Of a stretch of DNA of 64,000 nucleotides, positions 34,806 to 43,257 are shown piece by piece. Position 1 is the stretch's first letter, and every line of letters starts with the position of its first letter. The notes beneath the pieces were generated by a model, which made no database searches, was not told the DNA's origin, and saw nothing but the letters and a program-made list of their open reading frames with translations. Both the position numbers and the translations under genes were made by a program. Origin of the DNA: Anaerocolumna sp. (GTDB lineage Bacteria; Bacillota; Clostridia; Lachnospirales; Lachnospiraceae); NCBI GenBank assembly GCA_029256725.1, contig JAQSXJ010000035.1, positions 30,132 to 94,131 of the forward strand. The letters are read 5' to 3'.

Positions 34806-34920
34806 GATTATTTCACACTATGTAAGCTAAAAATCAATGATATTATTTACTAACTAAACTATTGTAATCCAATCTGCCGATACTTGCAAGTTATTAATCA
34901 TTAAGATTATAAAATAAAAT

Positions 34921-34960
34921 AGCCGCAGCCTCACATTGTTGCCAAAGTGCTGCTGCAGCT
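34921..34960 (-). terminator. Terminator of the C39-like peptidase gene
   Basis: On the minus strand AGCTGCAGC ... GCTGCGGCT with an inner CACTTT/AATGTG pairing starts a few bases after the stop codon and is followed by ATTTTATTTTAT. Confidence 0.7.
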
Positions 34961-34965
34961 TTTCA

Positions 34966-35589
34966 TTAGATAAAGTATTCAATAGATCTTTCCGGTGTTT
35001 TTCGATTGTTGCAATTATATATGAGCATTGCCTCCCTGCCGTCAGAGGGTCCGAAAGCATAACTTCTAACAGTGTCTTCATTAAAGATTCCTTTTCGTAC
35101 TTTGCGATTCATCTTCTTTGGCTGGTCTTCAACCTTTATAATATCTACGCCATCCACCGGTCCTTCATAGTCATAGGGGTCAAAGAGGCAGATATAATCT
35201 CCATCGATATCGGTAAGCAGAACATAATGCTCATAGGTATCAAGCCATAATCTAACGATAACAGCTCCCCCCTGCTGAAGGCATCCTATGATCCTGCTGT
35301 TCTGTCGGATCCATACCTGTTCTCCTATCAGCATATCCGTTACAATAGGAAAATGTTTCTTCTCTCCGAATTGATTGAACCACTTGGACAGATACATCAT
35401 TGCCATTGTCGAAGTGCCGCTTTTACCAGATTCACCCGAATTATCAAATTCATCTAAAGTATAAAGTGAAATCGCCTTTAATATATCCGGAACAATTTCT
35501 TCTCTTTCAAACAAATATCTCATTGCATTAAGAAGTGTTGTGGGACCGCAGTCATACTCTGATGCCTGATAGCTTAATAAATTCTTCAT
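34966..35589 (-). CDS. C39-like papain-fold cysteine peptidase family protein
   Basis: 207 residues from the ATG at 35589 (AAAGAGGT upstream). The N-terminal QASEYDCGPTTLLNAMRYLF carries the catalytic Cys of the C39-like group. A His in EHYVLLTDIDGDYICLFDPYDYEG with the following Asp completes the likely active site. Gln in SYQAS could form the oxyanion hole. Unlike bacteriocin exporters it has no ABC domains and no signal peptide, so it is a stand-alone C39-like or bacteriocin-processing-fold protein of unknown substrate. The terminator follows immediately. Confidence 0.8.
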   Translation of the reverse strand: MKNLLSYQASEYDCGPTTLLNAMRYLFEREEIVPDILKAISLYTLDEFDNSGESGKSGTSTMAMMYLSKWFNQFGEKKHFPIVTDMLIGEQVWIRQNSRIIGCLQQGGAVIVRLWLDTYEHYVLLTDIDGDYICLFDPYDYEGPVDGVDIIKVEDQPKKMNRKVRKGIFNEDTVRSYAFGPSDGREAMLIYNCNNRKTPERSIEYFI

Positions 35590-35673
35590 GTCAACCTCTT
35601 TCCACAATATTCAGTCTTCCATTGGATATAAGTTAATCCGTAGTCGAAAACACTTATTGTCTTAAATTATGAA

Positions 35674-35703
35674 CTGCATACCGAAAGCTTGCTTACGGTA
35701 CTT
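35674..35703 (-). repeat. Dispersed hairpin repeat, copy 4 (short)
   Basis: TACCGAAAGC-TT-GCTTACGGTA with TGCA next to the stem (TATGCAG on the minus strand), the core hairpin of the repeat family without the longer flanks. Confidence 0.5.
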
Positions 35704-35786
35704 CTTTATATAAACACTATTTCCTGTGCATATTATAAGTTGGCTTGCACTATTGTTTAAAATTGAGAATGCAACGCATGTTCAAT

Positions 35787-36659
35787 CTATCTCTCCGTTG
35801 GATCAAAAGCATCTCTCAGTGCATCACCAACGAAATTTATACTGATTACCAAAAGGATTATCACTATCCCAGGTGGCAGCCATAACCAAGGTTTCGAGGT
35901 CAGAATAGATAAAGACTGTGCTCCGTTAAGCATATTACCCAGACTTGCCTGAGGCGGCTGAATTCCCATCCCAAGAAAGCTAAGTGCTGCTTCATCAAGC
36001 ATTGAAATAGCAACAACGGAAGTAGCATATACCAAAATAGGTGCAATAGTATTTGGCAGGATCTCAGAGAAAAGGATATACCTTTTTGGCATTCCTGCTA
36101 CGATATCCGCCTGAATAAAGGGTTTTTCCCTAAGCGAGAGCACATTTCCTCTTACAAGCCTTGCAATACCGGGCCAGTCAACGAAACCCAGTATTAATAT
36201 TATTGTATTAAGACCCGGCTTAAAAATTGCCGCTGCAACCAATACCAGCAAAATATATGGAAAGGACATGACCATATCCGTAAATCTCATAATAAACATA
36301 TCAAGAACTCCACCAAAATATCCGGCCAGAAGTCCCAAAACTACACCAATTATAGTGGATACCGCTGTTGCAGCTAACCCTACATATAATGAAATCCTCA
36401 TGCCATACAACAGCCTGCTAAGTACATCCCTGCCCACCTGATCCGTGCCTAAAAGAAACATTTTTGACGGAGGTCCACTGAAATCCCCCACCACTTTATT
36501 GGGATCATAAGGAGCTATAAGGGGTGCGAACAAAGCACAAAATACAGCAATTACAATAAATATAAAACCAGCTGCTGCCAGCTTGTGTTTTAGGAAACGC
36601 CTGATTATATTACCTTGAAGGGACTGCTTCATACTATTATCCTGATTCCTCTTCTTCAT
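35787..36659 (-). CDS. Oligopeptide/dipeptide ABC transporter permease (DppC/OppC type)
   Basis: 290 residues with an N-terminal helix (KLAAAGFIFIVIAVFCALFAPLIAPYDPN), the OppC-type segment LGTDQVGRDVLSRLLYGMRISLYVGL and an EAA loop (LREKPFIQADIVAGMPKRYILFSEILPNTIAPILV), followed by LGMGIQPPQASLGNML. It is the second permease of the importer. It lies 279 bases after the DppB-type gene rather than adjacent. AAGGGGATC precedes the ATG. Confidence 0.93.
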   Translation of the reverse strand: MKKRNQDNSMKQSLQGNIIRRFLKHKLAAAGFIFIVIAVFCALFAPLIAPYDPNKVVGDFSGPPSKMFLLGTDQVGRDVLSRLLYGMRISLYVGLAATAVSTIIGVVLGLLAGYFGGVLDMFIMRFTDMVMSFPYILLVLVAAAIFKPGLNTIILILGFVDWPGIARLVRGNVLSLREKPFIQADIVAGMPKRYILFSEILPNTIAPILVYATSVVAISMLDEAALSFLGMGIQPPQASLGNMLNGAQSLSILTSKPWLWLPPGIVIILLVISINFVGDALRDAFDPTER

Positions 36660-36938
36660 CCTGATCCCCTTTTCTTAACCTAAGGTATACTTGAAACTCA
36701 TTGTATCGTTCTGTTTGCCCACATATTGATGGATTATATTGAAACTCTGGGAACAATTACCGCTCCCTTTAACAACACTTATACTCTCATAAAGGAGAAC
36801 ATCAAGCCAACAAGTGAAACTTCAACCCGTTACAAGCAATTTTCAAACACACCCTAACTGCTTTCTTTTTATTTGATACTTCAAGTACTTAGCTATTCAG
36901 TTCAAGCTTAATACCAACTTTCAAATCCGGTATCATGC
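36660..36938 (-). other. Unusually long gap between the two opp permease genes
   Basis: No gene or strong hairpin is visible. The stretch is AT-rich with short TTGAAA / TTCAAG words. Opp operons normally have these genes adjacent. Confidence 0.5.
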
Positions 36939-37883
36939 TTAATATTGAATTGTCGGATCTGCAACTGCATATAGAATATCTGTCAGCAGGTTGACTGCCA
37001 TTACTACCAGCGCAGTAATAAGACACACACCCATAATGACTGGATAATCCCTGTTAATAATAGCACTCATTGTCATTAGTCCAAGACCCGGCCAGCTAAA
37101 GACCTGTTCAACTATGATAGCCCCTCCAAAAAGAATTGGGATTTGCATACCAAATACCGTAATAACCGGCAGCAATGCATTTCTAAGTCCATGCTTATTG
37201 ATAACTTTAAATCTTCCGATACCTTTTGCTTTTGCTGTTCTCAGATAATCTTTATTCAGTATCTCAAGCATTGAGCTTCTTATATAACGGATATTGTTAC
37301 CGGCCATAGACACTGACAGGACAATAACCGGCATTATCATATGTTTTATTACATCCAAGGCTCCGCTTTCCGTCCCAAGGGTTGTCATGCCGCTGGAGGG
37401 CAGAACACCAAGTTTTATGGTAAAGACATAAATCAGTATAAGACTTAAGAAAAATCCAGGTATACTTGTTCCCAGAAAAGACAGTGTAACAACTGAATAA
37501 TCCCCCAGTGAATATTGCCTGACTGCACTATAGATACCTGCTGGAATCGCTATGAGCATACTGACAATCAGAGAGGTTCCCATAAGCAGCAAGGTAGGAC
37601 CGATATAAGTCTTAATCATGCCAGCAACCGGTTGGTACGTTTTCACCGATACTCCGAGGTTACCTTCAAACAATTGTCTAAGCCATATAAAATACTGTAT
37701 ATATACAGGTTTATCAAGTCCTAGAGCAACTCTTTTCACTTCTATTGCTTCCTGAGATATTCTGGCTCCCTGAAGCATTTCCAGCGGGTTACCTGCCAGG
37801 CTCATAAGAAAAAAGTCAATGATTGTAATGCCAAGCAACACCGGCAAGGCAATCAGAATTCGTTTAATAATATACTTAAACAT
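36939..37883 (-). CDS. Oligopeptide/dipeptide ABC transporter permease (DppB/OppB type)
   Basis: 314 residues: N-terminal helix [26 protein letters not shown], the OppB-type segment GLDKPVYIQYFIWLRQLFEGNLGVSV, EAA loop LNKDYLRTAKAKGIGRFKVINKHGLRNALLPVITVFGMQIPILFGGAIIVEQVFSWPGLG and the C-terminal helix. AAGGAGG precedes the ATG, which lies within the end of the upstream ATPase gene (8-base overlap). Confidence 0.94.
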   Translation of the reverse strand: MFKYIIKRILIALPVLLGITIIDFFLMSLAGNPLEMLQGARISQEAIEVKRVALGLDKPVYIQYFIWLRQLFEGNLGVSVKTYQPVAGMIKTYIGPTLLLMGTSLIVSMLIAIPAGIYSAVRQYSLGDYSVVTLSFLGTSIPGFFLSLILIYVFTIKLGVLPSSGMTTLGTESGALDVIKHMIMPVIVLSVSMAGNNIRYIRSSMLEILNKDYLRTAKAKGIGRFKVINKHGLRNALLPVITVFGMQIPILFGGAIIVEQVFSWPGLGLMTMSAIINRDYPVIMGVCLITALVVMAVNLLTDILYAVADPTIQY

Positions 37884-38892
37884 CCTTTTCCTCCTTTCTT
37901 TGTTCCTTTATGATAACCGGGCAAGCTGCCATATGACCTATGTCAGAACCAGTAGTTTGCAGTTCAGGTACAATAGTACTGCATTCATCCATGGCATAAG
38001 GGCACCTTGGATGGAATCGGCAGCCGGAGGGAATACGATTGGAAGAAGGAATCTCTCCTTTTAAGAGAAATTTCTCTCTGTCCCTGGCTTCAGGATCCGG
38101 CACCGGTGCTGCACTGACAAGGGCTTTTGTATATGGATGCACCGGATTAGTAAAGAGTTCTTTTGAGTCCGCCACTTCAACAATCTTACCAAGATACATT
38201 ACAGCAATGCGATTGCTGACATACTTTACTGCCTCAAGTCCATGACCGATAAAGAGATAAGTAAGCTTTAACTCCTTCTGCAGTTCTTTTAAAAGATTGA
38301 GTACCTGAGCCTGAATGGATACATCCAGCGCACTTACCGGTTCATCGCAGATAATAAGCCTGGGATTTAAAGAAAGTGCTCTTGCTATGGCTATTCTCTG
38401 TCTCTGTCCGCCGGAGAATTCAAAGGGATATTTCATCAATGTATTTGCAGGAAGACCTACAAAATTAAGAAGTTCCTTCAGTTTCTGCTCCAATTGCTGT
38501 TTCTCACATATACTGTGGTAAAGCATTGGTGCAGAGAGAATATCTTTTATTGTTTTTCTAGGGTTTAAAGAGGAATAGGGGTCCTGAAAGACCATCTGAA
38601 CCTCTCTCCTTATGTTCTTTTCTAATTTCCCTATGTTCGCTCCCAGATTGATATCCCCATAAATTATCTCCCCGGCGGTAGGCTTTTCCAGAGCCGCTAA
38701 CTGCCTTCCTACCGTAGACTTGCCGCAGCCGGATTCACCTACCAGTCCTAAGGTCTCACCTTCATTTATTTCGAAATCAACCCCATCCACTGCTTTTATA
38801 AAGCTGATGGTATGCGGTATGATACCACCCCTTACAGGATAATATTTTTTTAAATCTGACACTTTTAAAAGGGGCTGTTCTTTCTTTTCCAT
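37876..38892 (-). CDS. Oligopeptide ABC transporter ATP-binding protein (OppF/DppF type)
   Basis: 338 residues: Walker [31 protein letters not shown], signature [16 protein letters not shown], Walker [17 protein letters not shown], and the C-terminal oligopeptide-transporter zinc/Fe-S-like Cys segment ([15 protein letters not shown]...ACP). The C-terminal Cys motif is normal for the Opp/Dpp ATPases. TTAGGAG precedes the ATG. It is separated from OppD by 639 bases holding two palindromic elements. Confidence 0.94.
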   Translation of the reverse strand: MEKKEQPLLKVSDLKKYYPVRGGIIPHTISFIKAVDGVDFEINEGETLGLVGESGCGKSTVGRQLAALEKPTAGEIIYGDINLGANIGKLEKNIRREVQMVFQDPYSSLNPRKTIKDILSAPMLYHSICEKQQLEQKLKELLNFVGLPANTLMKYPFEFSGGQRQRIAIARALSLNPRLIICDEPVSALDVSIQAQVLNLLKELQKELKLTYLFIGHGLEAVKYVSNRIAVMYLGKIVEVADSKELFTNPVHPYTKALVSAAPVPDPEARDREKFLLKGEIPSSNRIPSGCRFHPRCPYAMDECSTIVPELQTTGSDIGHMAACPVIIKEQRKEEKDV

Positions 38893-39164
38893 TATACTGC
38901 TCCTAACGATTTGATGAAATTTATGATTTATTAAATATCAATCCCAGCATTCCAGGTGGTGGTATTTATGTATATATTAATTAAATTTTAGTTTTCCTCT
39001 TAATGGTATAGATGTTTAAATATATAGTATTATATAACGGTAAGAGGTTAAATACATAATCAAACATAGATAGACTTTTTCTGCTCGTTTATAAAATAAA
39101 ATAACTCAATAAGAAGAAAAAATCCAGTATTAATTTCAATTTAAATCAAATTCTTGTTATTATG
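38893..39164. other. AT-rich non-coding part of the oppD-oppF gap
   Basis: No gene is visible. The sequence is AT-rich and could contain a promoter for the downstream oppF-dppB-dppC genes, but I found no clear -35/-10 pair. Confidence 0.4.
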
Positions 39165-39253
39165 GAATGGGGCTGCTGCATGATAGATATTGTTACCGGA
39201 AGAAGCCAATGACTTTCCTCCAGCTCATCATACCTTTTGCAACAGCCTCATTC
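39165..39253. repeat. Terminator-like repeat family member in the opp gap
   Basis: GAATGGGGCTGCTGCA pairs with TGCAACAGCCTCATTC (14 of 16) around a ~57-base interior. The end TTTTGCAACAGCCTC closely matches the element at 30511-30578. Confidence 0.6.
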
Positions 39254-39300
39254 TATTTCCTCACAGCAAACTCATGAAAAGAATTACTAGTAAATAAACA

Positions 39301-39511
39301 GATGAGATTGGCTTACATTTAGGTATTTCCATTGAAGGGTTCCTTAAGGACACTTAAGTGGCGGCTATTGTGCCTAGTTGTAAGGATTACCATTGTCTGA
39401 GCGCTTTACAGCGAGTTTGGTATCCTTTCAACTGCCAGGTACAACTGCCGCCATTTTAGTGGAATTTATAACCCTGAACAGAAAAATGTATAAATGTAAG
39501 CCAACCTCATC
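39301..39511. repeat. 211-bp imperfect palindromic element inside the opp operon
   Basis: GATGAGATTGGCTTACATTT at the left end is matched by the reverse complement of AAATGTAAGCCAACCTCATC at the right end (one mismatch). Moving inward, the arms stay alignable (AAGTGGCGGCTATTGT with ACAACTGCCGCCATTTT; AGTTGTAAGGATTACCA with TTGGTATCCTTTCAACT) around a centre near 39404. It starts 20 bases after the oppD stop. Confidence 0.8.
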
Positions 39512-39531
39512 GGACGTTTCCAAGTTATCCT

Positions 39532-40524
39532 TTATGTGTTTACCGTATCAATTACCTGGTTCAATTCATTGTATTTAATACATCTTACCGAATGTCCCTT
39601 AGCAATTTCTTTTAGTTCCTGCTTATTCTTACATTCCTCACCGGCATGGGGACATCGATTTAAAAACCGGCAGCCGGTTAGTTTATCATAATTTTCCGGA
39701 ACACTGCCTTCGATAGGAATCAAAAGACCCTCCTGCCCACCGGCACCTGGAATGGAACGCAAAAGAGCGCGGGTATATGGGTGTCCGGGATGAGAAAAAA
39801 GTTCTTTGACAAAAGCCTCTTCAACTATCTCCCCTGCATACATTACCAGTACTCTGTCGGCAGTCTCCGCTACTACTCCCATATCATGGGTTATTAATAT
39901 TATGGACATATTAAATTCTTTATTAAGACTTTTCAATAAATCCATAATCTGTGCCTGTATGGTTACATCAAGGGCTGTTGTAGGCTCATCGGCGATTAAG
40001 AGTTTTGGATTACAGGCAAGTGCCATCGCAATCATAACTCTCTGCCGCATACCACCTGAAAGGGTGTGGGGATACTTCTTAAGCAAAGCCTCAGAGTCAG
40101 AAAGTCCCACTTTTGTAAGCAGATTAACAGCTCTTTCAGAAGTTTCTTTTTTAGTCAACTTAGTATGACTTAGTATTGCTTCTGTCATCTGGTTTCCGAT
40201 AGTAAATACGGGATTTAGGCTAGTAAGGGCATCTTGAAATATCATAGTCATCTTACTGCCTCTTATTTTATCTAACTCTTTCTCCGATTTTCCCTTAAGC
40301 TCTTCTTCGTCAAAACGAATGCTTTCTGCTTCCACCTTACCAGTCTTTCCAAGTAGTCCCATAAGGGATAGGGTGGTAATACTTTTACCAGACCCTGATT
40401 CCCCTACGATGCTTAAAATTTCACCGTTATTTACATGGAAATCAACGCCTGAAATACCGGTAAAAGTATTTTTTCCATTCTGAAAGCTGACCTTTAGATC
40501 TTTTACTTCCAGTAAGCCTGTCAT
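39532..40524 (-). CDS. Oligopeptide ABC transporter ATP-binding protein (OppD/DppD type)
   Basis: 330 residues from the ATG at 40524, which overlaps the stop of the binding-protein gene (ATGA). It has Walker A IVGESGSGKSITTLSLMG, FQDALTSLNPVFTI, signature LSGGMRQRVMIAMALA, Walker B LLIADEPTTALDVTIQ, ILITHDMGVVAE and the C-terminal Cys motif (GCRFLNRCPHAGEEC). It pairs with OppF to power peptide import. Confidence 0.94.
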   Translation of the reverse strand: MTGLLEVKDLKVSFQNGKNTFTGISGVDFHVNNGEILSIVGESGSGKSITTLSLMGLLGKTGKVEAESIRFDEEELKGKSEKELDKIRGSKMTMIFQDALTSLNPVFTIGNQMTEAILSHTKLTKKETSERAVNLLTKVGLSDSEALLKKYPHTLSGGMRQRVMIAMALACNPKLLIADEPTTALDVTIQAQIMDLLKSLNKEFNMSIILITHDMGVVAETADRVLVMYAGEIVEEAFVKELFSHPGHPYTRALLRSIPGAGGQEGLLIPIEGSVPENYDKLTGCRFLNRCPHAGEECKNKQELKEIAKGHSVRCIKYNELNQVIDTVNT

Positions 40525-42179
40525 TCTGTCACATCCCACTCATTGATATTGATAAAGGCTCCATATACATCAGGAGTTGCATTGACCAGTCTCTTATTAG
40601 CAACACCAATCGCGCTGATAACATAAGCTGAGAGCATGGGAACATCCTGCTGTACAAGAGTATCTATGGTCAAGTATTCCTTCTTTATATCATTTACATC
40701 ACTGGTTGTCTGGGTAGCATTCAGTGCATCTGTAATCGTAGTATTGGCATAACCGGTCCAACCGTCAACTGACAGGAGCCAGTTCACATCCGGGTAAGGA
40801 TCCACCGGCGCGTAGGTGTACTGCACTGCCATTAAATCAAATTCTTTATTGCCTGCCTTTGACATAAGTGTTGCAAGATCCACTGTGTTAACCTGTAGTT
40901 TAATACCAATTTCTGCAAGACTTGCAGTTATGAAATCTGCTGCCTGTGTAAAAGTGGTATCTCCGCTGTTTACATAGAACTGTAATACTTTTGAAGAATC
41001 CCAGCCTTCTGCTTCAGCTGCTTTTACCAGTTCCTTGGCTTTATCCACATTATAGGGAGTAGGTGTCAGAGAAGAATCATAAAAAGGTCCTGCACTGGAT
41101 AAAAATCCGTCTATTACTTCACCTTTTCCATTTAAGAGTCCACTAATAAGCTTTTCTCTGTCAATGCCATATAAAATAGCCTGGCGAATGCGTGCATCTG
41201 TAACAGTTGTGGTATTAAAGAATATAGACTGGTTGGTTACCGGTGCACCATAATTAACATTTACATTGGTAAGTCCTTCTACACTCTTATAGTCCTCCTG
41301 TAGAATTCCGCCCGTCGTCTGCTGAACAAAATCAATTTCTCCGGATTGAAGACCGGTTAGAAGCTGAGCTGCGGTTACAATCTTTATATTGAGCTTATTG
41401 ATTTTAGGAGCACCTTTAAAATATTTATCATTTGCTTCATAAGAAACATAATGCTGTAAATCTACATCGGTTATTTTATAAGGTCCGTTAACTACCGTTG
41501 GAGCATTAAACCAGGTATAAGCCGCCAGTTGATCCTCCGGTACATCCTTTAATATGTGTTTAGGAACTGTCAGAATGTATCTTCCATAAGTATTCTCAAA
41601 GGTTGTAAGTGCCATATCGTATTTGGTGGTAAACTGTACCGTCTTATCATCCAGAGCTTTCACACCAGAGATTTCTGTAGCACCTTCTTCAACAAAACCG
41701 TCATCACCAACACCTTCAAAAGCATACAGTGCCATGCTGGCATTGGCAAGTTTAGGACTTGCAAGCTTTAATACGGTAAATACCACATCCTCAGCAGTAA
41801 CCGGTGTTCCATCAGACCATACCGCATCTTTCTCTACATTGACAATAAAATTCCTGTTGTCTTCTGTAGTAATAGAAGAAGCGAGCATTCCCTGAAATTC
41901 CAGCTTACTGTTTAATTCCACTAAAGGAAGGAACTCCATGGACACACTATACTTTAAAATCTCAGTGGCATCCATTAAAAGCGGATTGACACTGGTTAAG
42001 GTATCTGTCATACCGATATTAACTATTTTCTCCTTTGCTCCGTCAGTGGTGCTATTCCCTGATGAGTTATCCTTTCCTCCCTGACTGTTATCTTTGCTGC
42101 CGCTGCAGGCAGTTAAAGAAACGGCCAGTAATAAACTCAGTACAATCGCTGTTAATCTTACATGTAATTTTTTTCTCAT
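40521..42179 (-). CDS. Oligopeptide/dipeptide-binding lipoprotein (SBP family 5)
   Basis: 552 residues with lipoprotein signal (LLLAVSLTAC). It has the family 5 features: IVNIGMTDTLTSVNPLLMDATEIL at the mature N-terminus, AVWSDGTPVTAEDVVFTVLKLA, the substrate region GPYKITDVDLQHYVSYEANDKYFKGAPKI, ARIRQAILYGIDREKLISG and TPYNVDKAKELVKAAEAEGW. It captures peptides (or possibly a sugar or nickel complex, since the family is broad) for the permeases below. First gene of the operon; translation is coupled to OppD. Confidence 0.92.
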   Translation of the reverse strand: MRKKLHVRLTAIVLSLLLAVSLTACSGSKDNSQGGKDNSSGNSTTDGAKEKIVNIGMTDTLTSVNPLLMDATEILKYSVSMEFLPLVELNSKLEFQGMLASSITTEDNRNFIVNVEKDAVWSDGTPVTAEDVVFTVLKLASPKLANASMALYAFEGVGDDGFVEEGATEISGVKALDDKTVQFTTKYDMALTTFENTYGRYILTVPKHILKDVPEDQLAAYTWFNAPTVVNGPYKITDVDLQHYVSYEANDKYFKGAPKINKLNIKIVTAAQLLTGLQSGEIDFVQQTTGGILQEDYKSVEGLTNVNVNYGAPVTNQSIFFNTTTVTDARIRQAILYGIDREKLISGLLNGKGEVIDGFLSSAGPFYDSSLTPTPYNVDKAKELVKAAEAEGWDSSKVLQFYVNSGDTTFTQAADFITASLAEIGIKLQVNTVDLATLMSKAGNKEFDLMAVQYTYAPVDPYPDVNWLLSVDGWTGYANTTITDALNATQTTSDVNDIKKEYLTIDTLVQQDVPMLSAYVISAIGVANKRLVNATPDVYGAFININEWDVTE

Positions 42180-42183
42180 AATT

Positions 42184-42250
42184 TACACCCTTGCATATCC
42201 CAGGCTTGCCTGTGATACTGCCACTAATAAATAATAAAGAGTGAAAGAAT
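42184..42250 (-). repeat. Dispersed hairpin repeat, copy 5, in the opp leader
   Basis: On the minus strand it reads TTCACTCTTTATTATTTATT, AGTGGCAGTATCACAGGCAA, GCCTGGGATATGCAAGGGTG. The TATC.CAGGC-TT-GCCTG.GATA hairpin is the same type as copy 1, and the TTCACTC...ATTT part matches copies 2 and 3. Confidence 0.6.
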
Positions 42251-42325
42251 ATCGTCGTGGCACCCTTTCCTTATACTGTATTTTCTTTCACGCTTCCTAA
42301 CCTGCTGCCGCTTTCCTGGTATCAC
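42212..42325 (-). promoter_or_regulatory. Possible structured leader of the oligopeptide operon
   Basis: GTGATAC (42212-42218) pairs with GTATCAC (42319-42325), enclosing a second stem GTGAAAGAA (42241-42249) / TTCTTTCAC (42283-42291). I do not recognise a known riboswitch class. The outer pairing competes with the repeat hairpin at 42192-42222. Confidence 0.35.
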
Positions 42326-42511
42326 AAAACAATTTTTGCAAAACTCTAAACGGAGCCCTTTACATCATGTGCTCTCATCAAAGTGATGTAATAACGGCAT
42401 ATAATGTGTCATGATTCTATAGATTAATTTATTCATGTATTCATATATGTTTACTATAGAATTGTTAGAATTATTTTACTACCAGATAATTGGTTTGTCA
42501 ATGCAGAAAGT

Positions 42512-42537
42512 GGCACAGTAGTATGAGCCACTGTGCC
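42512..42537 (-). terminator. Hairpin after the TrkA genes
   Basis: GGCACAGT...ACTGTGCC, 8-bp stem with a 10-base loop, 47 bases after the last TrkA-like stop; only a weak T tract (CACTTTCTG) on the minus strand. Confidence 0.5.
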
Positions 42538-42583
42538 GCTTTGCTTCTATTTTGGTAAGCGCTCCTTGCAATAGCAAGCCTTG

Positions 42584-43243
42584 TTAACCGAATATCTCAT
42601 TTAATATCTTCCGGCTGTGTTCGTCTGTTAGAAATAGTATTTCATCCTCTGCCACAATTTTTGTATCGCCTTTTGGTATAATGGTTTTCTCTGCCCTGTT
42701 TATGGCAATTAATACTGCTTTCTTAGGAATTGATAGATCTTTGACCAGTTTTTCTGCTGCCGGAGCCTTATCTGCTACCTTTATCTGAACAATGGAATAG
42801 TCTCCACGGTTTAATTTAAAGAGGGTAAACATGCTCTTTAGATCCATTTCTTCCACCACAAAATGTCCCATCAGATCAGCCTGATTGACTCCTACATCAA
42901 CACCCATTGTTGCGTTAAATAACCATTTATTCTTAGGGTTATTAACTCTTGCGACAACTCTTGGTACAGCAAATTCCATTTTAGCAAGAGTGGAAACCAC
43001 CAGGTTTACTTCATCAGTACCTGTTACGGCTGCTACAACCTGAGCCTCATCAATACCTGCTTTTTCCAGAATCACCGGGTCTGAGCCGTTCCCAAAGAGA
43101 AGAATTTCCTTCGGAAGTTCCACCTCCAACTTGGCAAAGACCTTTTCCCTATGTTCAATGACTTTCACGTCATGGCCATTGGACAGCAAAAGATTGGCAA
43201 GATAAGAGCCTACCTGCCCTCCTCCGATTACTACAATCTTCAT
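42584..43243 (-). CDS. TrkA-family RCK (KTN) protein, second copy
   Basis: 219 residues: RCK_N Rossmann domain (MKIVVIGGGQVGSYLANLLLSNGHDVKVIEHRE; EILLFGNGSDPVILEKAGIDEAQVVAAVTGTDEVN) and RCK_C domain (~135-219, DYSIVQIKVADKAPAAEKLVKDLSIPKKAVLIAINRAEKTIIPKGDTKIVAEDEILFL). These cytoplasmic proteins bind NAD(H), ATP/ADP or c-di-AMP and gate K+ transporters. AAAGGAGAGGG precedes the ATG. It follows another RCK gene by 14 bases. No Trk/Ktr membrane subunit is present. Confidence 0.93.
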   Translation of the reverse strand: MKIVVIGGGQVGSYLANLLLSNGHDVKVIEHREKVFAKLEVELPKEILLFGNGSDPVILEKAGIDEAQVVAAVTGTDEVNLVVSTLAKMEFAVPRVVARVNNPKNKWLFNATMGVDVGVNQADLMGHFVVEEMDLKSMFTLFKLNRGDYSIVQIKVADKAPAAEKLVKDLSIPKKAVLIAINRAEKTIIPKGDTKIVAEDEILFLTDEHSRKILNEIFG

Positions 43244-43257
43244 ACATCCCTCTCCTT

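Noticed and set aside
34854..35081. Short minus-strand open frame downstream of the C39-like gene
   Set aside because: Overlaps that gene in another frame and contains its terminator; no family features.
34966..35589. Bacteriocin-processing system (C39 peptidase)
   Set aside because: No exporter domain, no double-glycine precursor peptide and no lantibiotic genes nearby; the MacB-like exporter is 12 kb away and unrelated.
42180..42360. T-box or guanidine-type riboswitch upstream of the peptide-binding protein (AGGGTGCCACGACG)
   Set aside because: The motif departs from both consensuses at key positions and the surrounding pairing does not match; left as an unclassified structure.
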